A stretch of DNA of 64,000 bases from contig OZ022346.1 in assembly GCA_963989245.1 (NCBI GenBank), positions 60,052,731 through 60,116,730 of the forward strand, given 5' to 3'. This document shows, piece by piece, positions 22,116 to 34,091 of this stretch. Source of the DNA: Nansenia antarctica. Taxonomy: Eukaryota > Chordata > Actinopteri > Argentiniformes > Microstomatidae. Every line of letters begins with the position of its first letter. Positions within the stretch are counted from its first letter, which is position 1. The position numbers were made by a program, and so were the translations under genes. The notes beneath the pieces are model-generated. The model was not told the origin of the DNA. It saw nothing but the letters and a program-made list of their open reading frames with translations, and searched no databases.

Positions 22116-24180
22116 CACTATACAATGTTGGCGGAACTTGTTATCAGTTTATGTCCGTGTCGCCTGGTCTGGACGAGCACACGGAGGTACTGATGGCGCT
22201 TCTCCACTATGGAAGGCCATCAACGCAAATAACGTCTAGAAATTACTACACAGAACATTTACCAACATAATAAATCGTGGCGGAATTAATACTTGTTACA
22301 GCTGAATAGAGGCTACAGGCGAACAAGTTCAACCAATGTTGCCTCTGATAACGAGCACTGGCAGGACAAAAGATGGGAGATGATAATAGTGTGTTTGACT
22401 GCCATAACGGAGGGCCGCCCCCATTTCCTGATCATCAAACCTAACCATGGTGTCAAACATAAATGATAGTGAATAATTGCTGGTAAGTTTCTTCTTCGAG
22501 GAGAGAGAGAGAGAAAAAAAAAAAGAAATCGAAAATAGAAACATTATTTTGTCTCATAATGAAGTTTAGTTCCTCAAAGACTTTCGAGACTATTATTCAC
22601 TAATCAGGAATTCACTTAAGCAGAAATGACTGGATAACAAGAAAAGGAATATCAAAAGCATCGGGCAGCCCTATCATTTTAAACTCTTGTCAAAAGCTTT
22701 GATGTGCCCAGCTCTCAATGTGGCAGAGTGCAAAAAAAAAAATCTCAGCTCAATTTAAGTCTCATCCAAAGAGCTTACAACTGTAATTTAATCATAAAAT
22801 TCTTGTCTACGCTTCACAGAGCGTAGAGAAAGTAACTTCCCACCAACCTCATTTTCTATTTGAACATGAAATAATGATTTTCTGCCAGTCTAATTACAAA
22901 GCCAACATCTGATCAAGCCTGTATAGTTTGCCTTTTGCTATAAGGACCCTCCTGACTATGGGGGCTAGGGGAGGGGAGGGTAGGGTTTACGACCCTTTGT
23001 TAAAGCCATGTGGTCATCTCAAAATGGCTTCCTGTGTTCTGAGCCCAACCCCCTGACCTATAACCTGAAGTGACATCAGTCACATGAAGCAACAATACTA
23101 TGTGCAATATGACAACCCTTGTGTACATAAGGTTCAGATATCGGAAAAGGATATTTATAGCATAGCATAGAGTACAGCACAGTGTTTTATTGTATAGTAG
23201 TATAGTATAGTAGATAGTGTACATAGCCTTTATTTATGTAAACCAGCTCTTTTCCCTTTTATCGCACCTTGGGCTTTTGGGCTTTTCTACAGTAAAGGTG
23301 ATGGGATATTATTTTAAACTGTATTTACACATCATTGTTTACAAATAGGGGAGTGGAGCCAGGGGGTGAGGCTCTCTTCACCTCAGCCAGCCCCTCACCA
23401 CCAGCAGCAGCTGCTCTTGTAACTGTTCCTTTGTTTGATAAATAGTCTGAGAACTCATTGGCTGACTGCCAGTTTAGGACAGAATGCTTCAAAGCATAAC
23501 AATCATATTATTATGACGTCATGTTGTTTGTTATATTGAAATATATGGGTTAGGGTTAGAGAGGTTTTAGGTTTTATTTCTTTTCTAACATTTCCCCATG
23601 CCAGTTATCCGGTATGACATGTTGTGAGTAAAGAGTCTAATAGCTCTTGACCTTTGTAAGGCAGTGAGGGTGTCCAGCATGTCAGTAACACTAGGCTATG
23701 CTACACCCTCAAAACATTTTCATATCATTTAATAAACAGAGATTAATAGATTAAATAAATGTTTTTTTATAAACATTTTCCTTATTTTAACTTCATAAAG
23801 GGGTTTGGACATCACGTCACGTCATTGGGCCAGTTGCTTATGGTCCCTTGAAAAGGAGGGTGCCACGTATTAAAGAGCTGTAACATCTAAACCATTCCTC
23901 CAACTTGGATCTGGATACCCTCAAATTAAAGAGGGTGTTTGACAGTCTGCACTTTAAGGCCATATTCATTCTATAACTTGAATATGTTTTGGTAAACAAC
24001 TAAAATGACAACAGTTCTGTCAAAGAGTCCAAATGGACCTAACTGTAGCTTGGCTACTGTTTTCCAATTCTGGAAAAAGAAATGTTCAATGTTTTGATTA
24101 CATTTCCTTACTCTGTTTTAATATTTTGATCATCTGTGTTGGTAGGATTCCCTGCACTGTGAACTGTCCATCTGGGCAGA
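21951..24180 (+). other. Upstream intron of the zinc-finger gene, no gene seen
   Basis: AT-rich DNA with a (TA)n tract at 22057-22112 and a LINE 3'-UTR fragment at 23090-23290. ORFs are short and unsupported. Confidence 0.5.
23090..23290 (+). mobile_element. LINE 3'-UTR fragment
   Basis: TATGTGCAATATGACAACCC, the TAGTATAGTATAGTAG run and GTACATAGCCTTTATTTATG match, in the same 5'-3' sense, the 3' UTR of the LINE at 45.3-47.4 kb (read on its own minus strand, about 45410-45590). Confidence 0.75.
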
Positions 24181-24183
24181 GAG

Positions 24184-27100
24184 ATGGAGGCTTCTGCTTA
24201 CTCAGTGTCAGAGAGCCAGAGGACACACCTTGGGTCCCCTGATGCAGAGGCAGAAGGACAGAACCACCGGAAGGACAATCTTATTAGGCTCCAGCCACCA
24301 CCACCACCGCCACCTCCCACCCACAGGGACCATCACTCTCCCGAAATTAAAGAAGAGTACGACACACCGTGGGACAGCTTTCTACGGGACTTTATCAAAA
24401 ACCAAAAGGCCAAAGATGAGATGCTCAGCAGATCTGCGTCAGGGTGTCACCTCTCTGAAGCAGCGAATGACATGGATAGTGACAGTAATGACATGGATAG
24501 TGACAGTAACGGCAGTTCAGAGGTCAAGACTGGAGGTCAGGAGGTCAAGATCGAAGAGTGCTATGGTAGGAATTCCTCTCAGCAAAGGCCAACCACGGGC
24601 CGCGCTAGATCTGACCAATCACATCCTGAGTCAGGTGGTCACAAGAGCAGCTCAGTGATTGGATTACAGGAGCAGCAGAGAAGGACAGCGGCAGGGCAAA
24701 CCTCTGAGCAAAGGAAACATAGTTGTGGTCATGAGGACATGCGCCAGTGCTACGTCCAGTGTGGGAAGAAACTAAACACGGCGGATATTGTGAAAATACA
24801 GCAGCGAATTAGAAGACCAGACCAACTCCGTTGTGCTACAACTGATCAGTAAGTCACACATGCTGCTAACGCTAACACGTGCTGCTAACCCCTAACACAT
24901 GCTGCTAACGCTAACACATGCTGCTAACGCTAACACATGCTGCTAACCCCTAACACATGCTGCTAACACTAACACATGCTGCTAACCCTAAAACATGAAA
25001 GGGCAATTGGTAATTAAACAGTAGGTAATTAAAGAGTAGGTAGTTAAAGGGCAGTTGGTAACTAAACAGTAGGTAATTAAACAGTAGGTAATTAAACAGT
25101 TGGTAGTTAAAGGGCAGAACTATAAGCACGTCTAACAGATGAATGTCATGTATGATAAGGCAGCAAGCTGGCTTGGAAGGGAGCTGCCAGTCAAGCGTGC
25201 AAAGGCCACGCCCACACAGCCTCAGAACTGTCTGACCAGGAAGTAGAGCCTAACTAGAAGATTATTTTCATAGTTTATTATGTGTCAACATTTTTCCTGG
25301 ACACAAAATACATTTGGAACCATTTAATGTTTACTTTCCAGACCCTTAAATTACAGCAAATGCAATCAGTAATATTATTATTGCATTTGCAGGACGTGTC
25401 CTGTCAGTCTAGATGGGAGTTCAGTGAACTGTTTGTCTGTCATGTCTAATCGACCTGCGTTGTTTCTGCCTCCAGTGTTTCCAGCCGCAGGTCCTCTTCA
25501 GCTCATGTAACCATGGTAACCATGTATGAACCAGAATGCACCGAGTCCCCCAGATCTGGCCGTGGTTCTCCAGCCCTGAAAAGCCCACATTGGGACAGAG
25601 GAAGAGGAAGAGGACAGAGGAAGAGTGGAGGACAAGAGGACAGAGGAAGAGTGGAGATGAAAGACAGTGAGATGGATGGTAAGTCTTTGTTATTGGTGAG
25701 TGTCATTGCACTGTTGTAAAACCAATGCTGCCAGTGCAGTGTAAGTCAGTCAGTACCTGCATCGTCTGACAGTCCTGCTCTCTCCCGCTGTGTGGGGTTG
25801 ATATATCAGGGCTAGTTCCCCAATCTAACCCAGTCCTGGACTACAGGACAGCCAAATGTAAACACTTTTATCCCCAATCTAACCCAGTCCTGGACTACAG
25901 GACAGCCACATGTAAACACTTTTATCCCCAATCTAACCCAGTCCTGGACTACAGGACAGTCACATGTAAACACTTTTATCCAAAGTGACTTACTACATTT
26001 GTCTAAAGTAAGTGAATCAGTTTACACAATTGGGGAATAAAACATAATAACAACAGACAAGAGAGAAATATGATAGAAAATCCATTTTAGGAATAGCAAC
26101 TGCACTCTACTGCTCTCTACTGCCCTCTACTGCTCTCTACTGCTCTCTACTGCCCCCTACTGCTCTCTACTGCCCCCTGCTGTTCTCTACTGCTCTCTAC
26201 TGCCCCCTGCTGTTCTCTACTGCTCTCTACTGCACTCACTGCACTCTACTGCCCTCTACTGCTCTCTACTGCACTCTACTGCACTCTACTGCCCTCTACT
26301 GCCCTCTACTGCTCTCTACTGCTCTCTACTGCTCTCTACTGCCCTCTACTGCTCTCTACCGCCCTCTACCGCCCTCTGCTGCTCTCTACTGCCCTCTACT
26401 GCCCTCTACTGCCCTCTACTGCCCTCTACTGCTCTCTACTGCTCTCTACTGCCCTCTACTGCTCTCTACTGTCACAAAATTATTCAGAGCTTTGAACGAG
26501 ATTATTAACACCCGAACAGCCATGGGTGGGGTCATTAACACTAGAACAGCCATGGGTGGGGTCATTAACACTAGAACAGCCACGGGTGGGGTCATTAACA
26601 CTAGAACAGCCATGGGTTGGGTCATTAATACTAGAACAGCCATGGGTTGGGTCATTAACACTAGAACAGCCATGGATGGGGTCATTAACACTAGAACAGC
26701 CATGGGTGGGGTCGTTAACACTAGAACAGCCATGGGTGGGGTCATTAACACTAGAACAGCCATGGGTGGGGTCATTAACACTAGAACAGCCACGGGTGGG
26801 GTCATTAACACTAGAAGTCACGGATGGGGTCATTAACACTAGAACAGCCATGGGTGTTGTCATTAACACTAGAACAGCCATGGGTGTTGTCATTAACACT
26901 AGAACAGCCATGGGTGGGGTCATTAACACTAGAAGTCACAGATGGTGTCATTATGAATGAATGAATGAATGAATGGTCTTTATTGTCATTGATATAGTAC
27001 AGGTACCAAACAACGAAATTTGGGAGGGGGGGCTCCCATGGGTGGGGTCATTTAACCTAGTGAGTAAAAATAAATTCTACCTTTGAAGTCGATCAAATTT

Positions 27101-29676
27101 CAGGACCCTCCTTTCATGACTTTTCCGAGATAAGTGCGTTCTACCACCCAGTATCCTGACATGTTCTAAATCTACTTCGTATAAAGCTATTTCAATCACA
27201 GGTTTTAGCCCAGTTACATACGCAATAGTGATAGGATATTATATGTCAATGTACAGACAGTTATGAATGCTAAACTGTACAGTAGGTCTCGCTATAGCTA
27301 TCGCAGCAAAGTACTTGCAGTAGCCTACATTTGATTGTCTGTAATCCTCAACTGATTTTCATGGAACAACATGGAACAAATACAATTTTATTCATGATAC
27401 AGTATATAATGTGTATTAAGTGTATTTATGATGCAGTATATAATGTATATCAATTTTCAAATATTAGCATATTTATTACTATTATTTTGTAATAATGATA
27501 ATCAACCTCTTTTGCATCATATGTGCAGCCACTCCCCGTGATAATCTGACCGTAATCCTGTATGGTGGTACGATGCTTGTAGGAGGTGCAGAGGTTTATC
27601 TCTCTGAGAGACTTACTTAGATAGATAAACAAATGTTGATATTTAATTTCTCTCTATATATTTTTTTCTTAATATCCTAATGCTGTATGTAAAGCACTTT
27701 GAATTAACCTTGTTGTATAAAATGTGCTATACAAATAAACTTGCCTATGTAACCCTGTATATGTTCCTATTCTTACAGACCAGCAGAGCTCCAACCCAGG
27801 TTCAGACAGCGAGCCCAGCTCCACCACACCAGGAAACCATCAACAACACAGGAGCTCGAGGCGGAAGAATCACCTTAAAACACACCCACAGACTTACACC
27901 GGAGAGAAGACCTACCGCTGCCCAACTCTGTGCCCACAGAGTTTTAGTGAAGCAGGAGCCCTGAAGAAGCATCAGAGAATACACACCGGAGAGAAACCAT
28001 ACCACTGCTCCCAGTGTGGGAAGAGTTTCAATCGAGCAGGACAACTAACGATTCATCAGAGAATACACACCGGAGAGAAACCATACCACTGCTCCCAATG
28101 TGGGAAGAGTTTCAATCAAGCAGGAGACCTGAAGAAGCATCAGAGAATACACACCGGAGAGAAACCATACCACTGCTCCCAATGTGATAGGAGTTTTAGT
28201 GAAGGAGGAAGCCTGAAGATTCATCAGAGAACACACACCGGAGAGAAACCATACCACTGCTCCCAGTGTGGGAAGAGTTTCAATCAAGCAGGAGACCTGA
28301 AGAAGCATCAGAGAATACACACCGGAGAGAAACCATACCACTGCTCCCAATGTGATAGGAGTTTTAGTGAAGGAGGAAGCCTGAAGATTCATCAGAGAAC
28401 ACACACCGGAGAGAAACCATACCACTGCTCCCAGTGTGGGAAGAGTTTCAATCAAGCAGGAGACCTGAAGAAGCATCAGAGAATACACACCGGAGAGAAA
28501 CCATACCACTGCTCCCAGTGTGGGAAGAGTTTCAATCGAGCAGGACATCTAACGATTCATCAGAGAATACACACCGGAGAGAAACCATACCACTGCTCCC
28601 AATGTGGGAAGAGTTTCAATCAAGCAGGACATCTAACGATTCATCAGAGAATACACACCGGAGAGAAACCATACCACTGCTCCCAATGTGATAAGAGTTT
28701 TAGTGAAGGAGGAAGCCTGGAGACGCATCAGAGAACACACACCGGAGAGAAACCATACCACTGCTCCCAGTGTGGGAAGAGTTTCAATCGAGCAGGACAT
28801 CTAACGATTCATCAGAGAATACACACCGGAGAGAAACCATACCACTGCTCCCAATGTGGGAAGAGTTTCAATCAAGCAGGACAACTAACGATTCATCAGA
28901 GAATACACACAGGAGAGAAACCATACCACTGCTCCCAATGTGATAAGAGTTTTAGTGAAGGAGGAAGCCTGAAGATTCATCAGAGAACACACACCGGAGA
29001 GAAACCATACCACTGCTCCCAATGTGATAAGAGTTTTAGTACAGGAGGAAGCCTGGAGACGCATCAGAGAACACACACCGGAGAGAAACCATACCACTGC
29101 TCCCAATGTGGGAAGAGTTTCAATCAAGCAGGAGACCTGAAGAAGCATCAGAGAATACACACCGGAGAGAAACCATACCACTGCTCCCAATGTGGGAAGA
29201 GTTTCAATCAAGCAGGAGACCTGAAGAAGCATCAGAGAATACACACCGGAGAGAAACCATACCACTGCTCCCAATGTGATAAGAGTTTTAGTGAAGGAGG
29301 AAGCCTGAAGATTCATCAGAGAACACACACCGGAGAGAAACCATACCACTGCTCCCAGTGTGGGAAGAGTTTCAATCGAGCAGGACAACTAACGATTCAT
29401 CAGAGAATACACACCGGAGAGAAACCATACCACTGCTCCCAGTGTGGGAAGAGTTTCAATCAAGCAGGACACCTGAAGAAGCATCAGAGAATACACACCG
29501 GAGAAAAACCATACCACTGCTCCCAATGTGATAAGAGTTTTAGTGAAGGAGGAAGCCTGAAGATTCATCAGAGAACACACACCGGAGAGAAACCATACCA
29601 CTGCTCCCAATGTGATAAGAGTTTTAGTGAAGGAGGAAACCTGAAGATTCATCAGAGAACACACACAGGAGAGTAA
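24184..29676 (+). CDS. C2H2 zinc-finger protein with 21 fingers (3 coding exons)
   Basis: Coding exons 24184-24848 (donor CA|GTAAGT), 25476-25678 (acceptor CTCCAG, donor ATG|GTAAGT) and 27779-29676 (acceptor TTACAG, stop TAA at 29674) join with matching phases to 921 residues. The last exon has no ATG in frame and is easily missed. The N-terminal exon has a proline run, two DMDSDSN repeats and two sumoylation-like motifs (EIKEE, VKIEE); I see no KRAB, BTB, SCAN or FiNZ domain. Exon 2 codes for an Arg/Gly/Ser-rich linker (DRGRGRGQRKSGGQ). Exon 3 holds 21 fingers of 28 residues with TGEKPYHC linkers. The first is degenerate (CPTLC, three residues between the cysteines). The others are nearly identical and use mainly three helices, NQAG(D/H/Q)L, NRAG(H/Q)L and SEGG(S/N)L. 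It is probably a nuclear sequence-specific DNA-binding protein, target unknown. A polyadenylation signal AATAAA lies at 29804. Confidence 0.9.
24857..25110. repeat. Two short tandem repeats after zinc-finger exon 1
   Basis: (CACATGCTGCTAACGCTAA)n with 17-19 bp units at 24857-24995, then (GTAATTAAACAGTAG)n-type units at 25010-25110. Confidence 0.9.
25817..25985. repeat. Three tandem units of about 54-57 bp
   Basis: CCCCAATCTAACCCAGTCCT with CTACAGGACAG and TGTAAACACTTTTAT, three times, intronic. Confidence 0.9.
26097..26472. repeat. 10-bp minisatellite TGC(T/C)CTCTAC
   Basis: About 37 units with CTCT, CCCT and CACT variants, in the second coding intron of the zinc-finger gene. Confidence 0.97.
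26495..26945. repeat. 30-bp minisatellite derived from a piggyBac-like MITE end
   Basis: About 15 units of TTAACACTAGAACAGCCATG plus GGTGGGGTCA. The first 17 bases equal the terminus (with TTAA) of the MITE at 18019. A diverged copy of that MITE lies just downstream (27045-27215) and starts with the same GGGTGGGGTCA-TTTAA junction. Confidence 0.9.
26955..27030 (-). mobile_element. LINE 3' terminal fragment with (CATT)n tail
   Basis: ATGAATGAATGAATGAATGG and TCTTTATTGTCATTGATATA match the 3' end of the LINE at 45.3 kb in the same orientation. About 75 bp long, inserted between the minisatellite and the MITE remnant. Confidence 0.8.
27045..27215 (-). mobile_element. Partial piggyBac-like MITE
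   Basis: GATCAAATTTCAGGACCCTC, CTTTCATGACTTTTCCGAGA and GCGTTCTACCACCCAGTATC are the reverse complement of the interior of the MITE at 18023-18326. Confidence 0.8.
27916..29664 (+). repeat. 84-bp tandem zinc-finger units
   Basis: Twenty-one 28-codon units. Nucleotide identity between like units is very high (blocks such as CCATACCACTGCTCCCA(A/G)TGTG recur unchanged), so this is both a coding domain and a minisatellite. Minus-strand ORFs in this interval are shadows. Confidence 0.95.
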
Positions 29677-29689
29677 CCATACCACTGCT

Positions 29690-30440
29690 CTGGAAACGAT
29701 CGTAGCTCTACGTCGGGTATTACCTACTGGTTATGCGAAGTTATTAGAGGCATGTGAGCCGCACTGCCTATACTGTAATTCATGCGAAGTGAATGTGGCT
29801 CGTAATAAAATTAACTATGTTGTTATCAGCCGAGAAAATGAGTTAAGAAATGATTTTCTTTTACAACTTGAGTATAAGCATTTGCCTGGTTAGTAATCAA
29901 ACGTTAAATCACCCTTCTCTGCCCTCTCCCGCTTCCAGACGAACGCCTTCCCTATATTTTAGCACTTGGCTTAATTCAGCCACTTTTCTTTGAGCCGCTA
30001 TTCACCTGAGTTCAATTTAAAGTATATTTGGTATTTATAGAAGGAAGCACGTACGCAATGTTAAACAAGCACAGCTCGTTTTATAAATAATGCTTACGTC
30101 CGTTTAGAAAAATGTGCTCACGTGAAAGTCAAAGATGACGTTCAAGTACCTTTTTATAAATGAGGCCCCAGGGGTGGCCAACCAGTTGGAGACTAAGAGC
30201 CCCAAAGAATTGTTGGGGTACCAGAAAGAGCCACATCATACATGCAGGCCCACAAAAGCTCTCACTCACACACACGCAATACATTTCCAATAGGCTATGA
30301 GACCAGTGGTGTCATTTCAGCAAAAGCCAAGGTATGGCAACGTACAGAATAGGGGGGGTTGAGGGGGGGTTTCAAATCAGTTGTGCAATAGTCTATTTTG
30401 GTGAGTTGTTTCTATACAATTGACTTATATTACATAAAGG
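29690..30440. other. 3' flank of the zinc-finger gene, no further gene
   Basis: AATAAA at 29804. A dispersed repeat at 30090-30175 recurs at 44019-44105. G-rich and CACACA short tracts lie near 30260-30370. No ORF with support. Confidence 0.5.
30090..30175 (+). repeat. Dispersed repeat, copy 1
   Basis: CTTACGTCCGTTTAGAAAAA, AGTCAAAGATGACGTTCAAG and TTTTTATAAATGAGGCCCC recur at 44019-44105 with few differences. Unidentified MITE- or SINE-like sequence. Confidence 0.8.
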
Positions 30441-30444
30441 TAAT

Positions 30445-30595
30445 TGTAGAATCAGCTTGTCAGTAAAACGATGGAATGGATCAATCTATTGAGCATTGTG
30501 ATCTTAAATACGTTGTGTCATCTCAGGATAGATTAGGTGCGCAGCATACACGATTTGACAACTTTCAACACGGGTCGGAAACAAGTTACAGAATT
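30445..30595 (-). repeat. LTR-like segment, left copy of the His-primer LTR element
   Basis: Starting TGTAGAATCAGCTTGTC, about 150 bases match 38793-38945 with few changes and one 12-base gap. The similarity is lost after ACACGGGTCGGAA, so either the left LTR is rearranged or the element is a partial copy. Confidence 0.6.
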
Positions 30596-31515
30596 TTAAA
30601 GATCAATGTTATAGAGAATAATAAAACTTATATGAAGAACATACATCTCATACTGTCCTGGCTGAAAACTAACAGTGAGAGAAGTTTTTCCAGCCAGGCC
30701 CAGTATATCAGCTCCGGCAAGGCACTCCAAGGTCGGTGCCCCTAGGAGTCAGATAAGCTTAGCAAAACATGACAGTCACCAGTTCTGATCCTGTACTGAC
30801 ACACAGAGTATATTAGGAAGAAATACACCTAACATTTTAACCATCCTTACACTTATAAGAAAATCAGCCATAAATCATGCGGGAGAAAAGTCCCCCCTCG
30901 GTTCCTCCGCTAGTCAGGGTCCGGTTGATTGAGTACCGACCCCCTCCCTGGAACTCTAACGGTCATTCATGGTCAAGGATGTAGAAACACAGGTGGTGTT
31001 CAAATCTCTACAGAGACCTCCCTGTCTCGTTATCGCCAAATGCACCGGCTAGTTTCTCACCTCCTTGACCATCAGTTCGACCCCTACATTACGACTAATT
31101 TAAACAAAACCTTACTGTTCTGTTCCCTTAATTGACCCTCCTCGAGAGTAGAATAGATCTCTCCTGCTAGATGATAGTTACTCCAATAACACTACCAAAA
31201 GTAATTTGTTTTTAGAAAAGTATTTTTCAACAGCCTGATTAGTAGACATTGGTCAAAGGCCACAGCCTACCCTGTCTAATCTTTAATGCATACACTTTTA
31301 CTGTAAAAAAAATAAAATAAAAGGGATTAGCAATCTCATAACCATATTGTTTACATCCTATTAACCTACACCACATTCCCATTCACCAGAGTCACCTAGG
31401 GAAGAAAGGTTAATCAATTTGCATTTTATTTTTATTTTCCACAGTCCAATATTCCCAATGTTCGATATTCAATCTTTAATCTTTCGAAGAGAGGTGGATC
31501 TCCCCCTTCCTCCTG

Positions 31516-31632
31516 TAGCCTCGTCTCGGCTCTCCCTGTAGACTTGTCTCGGCTCTCCCTGTAGACTCGTCTCAGCTCTCCCTGTAGACTCGTCTCGGCT
31601 CTACCTGTAGACTCGTCTCGGCTCTCCCCGAT
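31516..31632. repeat. 23-bp tandem repeat, 5 units
   Basis: TGTAGACTCGTCTCGGCTCT-CCC units with point differences. The minus-strand ORF over it (31432-31803) has an SRD-STGRAET periodicity from the repeat. Confidence 0.9.
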
Positions 31633-31639
31633 CAAGTCC

Positions 31640-33165
31640 TCTGCTGGGCCGTGTGAGAACAGGAGGCCTGGTTGTTCTCCCCCCCCCCCTGGTTTCATCG
31701 GCCGCACTCTTCCAGCTCCAATCAGATTGTTGTCTGGAACACAGGACACAAACCAACCAAGCAGTATCTTCGAAAATTCAAACACCACTGTATTCTTTCT
31801 CAAAACATGTTTTTGTTCAATACTGCTATTTTTCTAACTTTCAGGCTAAACTCTTATAACCTCCCCCCTGGTTTCAACACTCATATCTTTCCCTGCAGAC
31901 ACACCTGTAGGTATGGTACAGTGGGGGACATATTGAGACATCAGCTGTGATTTCCCAAAATGTCATCTTCACCCCGAATAGGCCCCCACACTCTAAACAG
32001 TGTAGATCTGTAGTTCGAAGGCTCTGCACCAGTGACCCATGCCATTATTGTCCCTCCTTTGGAGTGTTGAAACCCAATACTTTACAATTTCCCCAGAAGC
32101 AATTGTCAGATTGAGATACTGAGATGCAACGATCAAATTTGTAAGACAATGCCATCAAAAGTTCAACATTTTAGTTCCATTTAACTTCAATTACACCAGA
32201 TGCACATTTTAGTCACACTCGATTATTCCTGCAGGACCTGTGTGTGTCCTTGCAAGATACAGCCCAATCTCCCTGGCCCAATGGCCTGCATTGCCACAAT
32301 AGTGACACACATCAGTCATTCTCTCTCACCCCTCTGCCCTGACGCAATCTATAGCTTGTGTGCTCAGATGTCTGTGTTTTCTGTTTGTTTTTCAAAACCA
32401 ATGGGACCACTTGTCAATTCGGCTCCCATATCCATTAAGATTACATATCTTATTAAAGTGACACAGATCATACTCTTACTGACACACGACAGAGGGGTCT
32501 CCTACAAAGATTGTTGGCCTGTGTCATAGTTCTTTCGTCTACAGACTTCCAGCCAGTGTTCTAACAGGTCCCATTCTGGGACATAACGGTACGCCACACT
32601 CCCTCCTCGGCCTTGTAGGCCAGATGAGGAGACGGCGCTCTCCCCCTCCTCTTCAGACTCATTGTAAACACACCACAAGTGACATTCTAAGACTAGACTA
32701 GCCCGTGTAGAGAGGCAAGCGAGGAAGAGGGACAGTGAACTGTGTGTGTGTGTGTGTGTCGAGTCTGTGTGTTGAATCTGGCCACGGTTATCAGACACAG
32801 AGTCCTTTTTTCCTCTGAGAATAACTCAACTCTTAAACTTGGTTGGGTCACTGAATCAATGTATGACACACAACGTCTATATCAACTTCCCCAAATCTCC
32901 CTTATTATTCTTAATCACCATTTGTATTGACAAAGGAAGCACCAATTACCCACAAGCTTGTTTTTTTCTTGTTATGTAGACTGTTTGTTCTACAAGATCC
33001 CAATATCACAGTAAGACAGTAGCCTATCCTGTCCGCTTTATTCCCAATTGTATGGACACAGAAAACTCCCCACAAGCTTGTTATGATTCGTTTTCAGATT
33101 TCGCCCATACTAGACAAAGCCACCACCTGTATTATGCATTTGTCGTCAGGGAGACTGTATCATAT
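31640..33165. other. Noncoding interior of the LTR element
   Basis: No recognised domain in any frame. A 98-residue minus-strand ORF at 32502-32798 is partly made by a GT microsatellite (32738-32758). Nothing else is supported. Confidence 0.5.
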
Positions 33166-33169
33166 CTCC

Positions 33170-33447
33170 TGTTTCGATAGACCACTGGACTTACTATAGG
33201 CTTGTCAATAGACAAACTATAGATTTACCAGCAGACAACTAGACTTTATCAATAGACAACTATAGACTTCAGCTCTAGACCACTATAGACTTTATTGATA
33301 GACTACTATAGACTTTATCAATAGACTACTATAGACTTTATTGATAGACTACTATAGACTTTATCAATAGAGTACTATAGACTTTATCAATAGACTACTA
33401 TAGACTTTATTGATAGACTACTATAGACTTTATCAATAGACTACTAT
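33170..33447. repeat. 22-bp satellite CTACTATAGACTTTATCAATAG (first part)
   Basis: About 12 units with TCAA/TTGA variants. The array continues after two insertions at 37102-37219 and 38360-38392, so it was once one block of about 430 bp. Confidence 0.95.
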
Positions 33448-33744
33448 TGTCACGCCCTCTACCTCTAGGTAGTGGGCAGTGCCTCTCTCTCTCTTTCCCT
33501 CTCTCCCCCTCTAATTGGCAGGAGTGGCTTCAGGTGTGCAGCTGTCCGGCTGTTCTTCATTGTCTCATCGTTAGCCCTGTATAAAGACCCGGTCCAGCCT
33601 TCACTACTCTGCCAGATCGTAGCTTCAGTTTACCGTATGATACACTTCCAGCTCCCCTACCTAATTACTACCCTGCCTGTACCTGCCTCCTACTTACCCC
33701 TGTTTTGCCTTTACCCCCCAGTACCCCTACCGGACTCCTGCTAC

Positions 33745-33960
33745 CTGCCCTCCTGCCTGCCTGCCCTACCTGCCCTCCTGCCTGCCTGCCTGCCCTACCT
33801 GCCCCACTCCTACCTGCCTGCCTGCCCTGCCTGCCCGCCTGCCCTACCTGCCCTCTTGCCTGCCTGCCCTACCTGCCCCCCTCCTACCTGCCTGCCTGCC
33901 CTACCTGCCCTCCTGCCTGCCTGTCCTACCTGCCCTCTTGCCTGCCTGACCTCCCGGCCT
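33745..33960. repeat. CCTGCCTGCC-type repeats inside the LTR
   Basis: Imperfect CTGCCCTACCTGCCCTCCTG units. The same tract in the 3' LTR (36750-36985) has a different arrangement and accounts for most of the length difference between the LTRs. Confidence 0.9.
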
Positions 33961-34091
33961 GACCCCCCGCTTGCCCTACGACCATTCTCTGCCAACCCCC
34001 TTAAATAAATCATACTTTATTTTACCTTAACCTGTCTGTGTCTGTGTCTGCGCTTGGGTTCCCTATCTGACCATCACAGTACGATCTGGCC

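Noticed and set aside
23545..23565. Telomere-like GGGTTAGGGTTAGAG
   Set aside because: Only two units; too short for an interstitial telomere.
24857..25110. CRISPR-like array
   Set aside because: Contiguous tandem units without unique spacers in a vertebrate genome; the same applies to 33170, 47383, 48797 and 50395.
27802..29685. Long minus-strand ORFs rich in LPTLGAVVWFLSGV
   Set aside because: They are the antisense of the 84-bp zinc-finger units; the plus-strand exon has correct splice sites and conserved finger residues.
33472..34008. Proline/cysteine-rich ORFs in the LTRs (also 36469-37032)
   Set aside because: Produced by CCTGCC repeats in the LTR, before the gag start.
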